The notes beneath the pieces are model-generated. The model had not been told where the DNA came from. It made no database searches and saw only the letters and a program-made list of their open reading frames with translations. Positions 63,287-64,000 of a DNA stretch of 64,000 nt are shown piece after piece. Position numbers and translations under genes: made by a program. The stretch covers positions 3,162,001 through 3,226,000 of the forward strand of contig NZ_JARUMJ010000001.1 of NCBI RefSeq assembly GCF_036898465.1, in the 5' to 3' direction. Positions within the stretch are counted from its first letter, which is position 1, and the number at the start of each line of letters is the position of its first letter. The DNA comes from Streptomyces sp. B21-105. GTDB taxonomy: Bacteria > Actinomycetota > Actinomycetes > Streptomycetales > Streptomycetaceae.

Positions 63287-64000
63287 ATGCCCGAGCTCAG
63301 CCCTCGCCGACGTCTGCTGGTCCTCGCGATCTGCTGTATGAGCCTGCTGATCGTGAGCCTGGACGTCACCGTCCTGAACGTCGCCCTGCCCGCGATGCAG
63401 CGCGACCTTCACGCGACCACCGCCGGCCTCCAGTGGACGATCGACGCCTACACCCTGGTCCTGGCCGCGCTGCTGATGCTGGCCGGGTCCACCGCCGACC
63501 GGATCGGCCGCAAGAAGGTGTTCATGGCCGGCCTGGTCGTGTTCGCCGCCGGCTCCCTGCTGTGCTCGCTCGCCCCGAACCTCGAACTGCTGGTCGCGGC
63601 GCGGATGGTGCAGGCGGTGGGCGGCTCGATGCTGAACCCGGTCGCCATGTCGATCATCACCAACACCTTCACCGACCCGCGCGAGCGCGCCCGCGCGATC
63701 GGCGTGTGGGGTGCGGTGGTGGGCATCTCGATGGCCGCGGGCCCGCTGCTGGGCGGACTGCTGGTGGAGTCGGTGGGCTGGCGCTCCATCTTCTGGATCA
63801 ACCTGCCGGTCGGTCTGGCGGCCCTGCTGGCGACGCTGCGGTACGTCCCCGAGTCGCGTGCGCCGAAGGCCCGCCGCCCCGATCCGGTCGGCCAGCTGCT
63901 GATCATCGTCCTCTTCGGCAGTCTGACGTACGCGATCATCGAGGCTCCGGGGGCGGGCTCGAGAACCAGCGGTCCCTTCGCCGCCGTCGCGGTCGCCGCG
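63287..64000 (+). CDS. MFS efflux transporter, DHA2 type (3' end outside window)
   Basis: The frame is open from the ATG at 63287 to the window end, so 238 residues are visible. MSLLIVSLDVTVLNVALPAM is the DHA2 first helix; GSTADRIGRKKVFMAG is motif A; VVGISMAAGPLLGGLLVESV is motif C, typical of drug/proton antiporters. At least seven helices are seen. It is preceded by palindromic promoter sites, so drug-responsive control is likely. Confidence 0.92.
   Translation, partial: MPELSPRRRLLVLAICCMSLLIVSLDVTVLNVALPAMQRDLHATTAGLQWTIDAYTLVLAALLMLAGSTADRIGRKKVFMAGLVVFAAGSLLCSLAPNLELLVAARMVQAVGGSMLNPVAMSIITNTFTDPRERARAIGVWGAVVGISMAAGPLLGGLLVESVGWRSIFWINLPVGLAALLATLRYVPESRAPKARRPDPVGQLLIIVLFGSLTYAIIEAPGAGSRTSGPFAAVAVAA

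Overview
The window is actinobacterial chromosome, almost certainly Streptomyces. GC is very high with strong third-position GC, GTG starts are frequent, and the core genes are typical of the genus (a HrdA-type sigma factor beside dnaG, GlnR-type sites at assimilatory nitrogen genes, class F sortase, ROK regulator, pyruvate phosphate dikinase). From memory, the order sigma factor, dnaG, ferredoxin reductase, dgt, nasA, nirBD, ppdK matches the core region around hrdA in S. coelicolor. No database search was run.

Region 1 (1 to about 10.5 kb) is accessory and partly decayed. It opens with the end of a MarR regulator and a three-gene operon (DsbA-like, MBL-fold, NTF2-like) behind a perfect 18-bp palindrome. 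An SDR remnant follows, then an IS3-type element that is itself split by an IS30-type element with a CTG target duplication. Next come a hypothetical gene, a TetR gene with compensating frameshifts, a frameshifted amidohydrolase remnant, a frameshifted small membrane gene, a VapBC pair with operator, an orphan Xre regulator and the 3' end of a GH30-like glycosidase. The zone ends at a tRNA(CAU) gene and two tandem tRNA-Asn genes.

Region 2 (11 to 24.9 kb) is core: YtxH protein, FGGY kinase, a heterodimeric ABC exporter, HrdA-type sigma factor, DNA primase, ferredoxin-reductase-like flavoprotein, dGTPase, sirohydrochlorin chelatase-like protein and a SanA/YdcF protein.

Region 3 (24.9 to 43.3 kb) holds an enoyl-CoA hydratase, a coupled adenylation-enzyme/haem-membrane-oxidoreductase pair, the nitrate reductase nasA, a TetR/MFS efflux pair, a secreted M4 metalloprotease, a GGCT-like protein, a class F sortase with a secreted partner, and the operon flavoprotein-nirB-nirD. 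Both nitrogen operons carry GlnR-like 5-6-5 spaced sites. NasA would make nitrite and NirBD ammonium; the chelatase-like gene could supply siroheme.

Region 4 (43.5 to 51.4 kb) has an SDR, a MerR regulator with a 19-bp-spacer, probably leaderless promoter, a serine hydrolase and a Nudix hydrolase. It ends with a lower-GC cassette of a small secreted protein, an ABC ATPase and an FtsX-like permease. This cassette is the best candidate here for an undescribed export or self-protection system.

Region 5 (51.6 to 64 kb) is core metabolism: ppdK, a ROK regulator divergent from two glycogen-debranching-like glycosidases, an LtaS/sulfatase-like membrane protein, dusB and the start of an MFS transporter. 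Short tandem repeats are unusually common between 28 and 37 kb, and three genes have a tandem duplication spanning their own stop codon.
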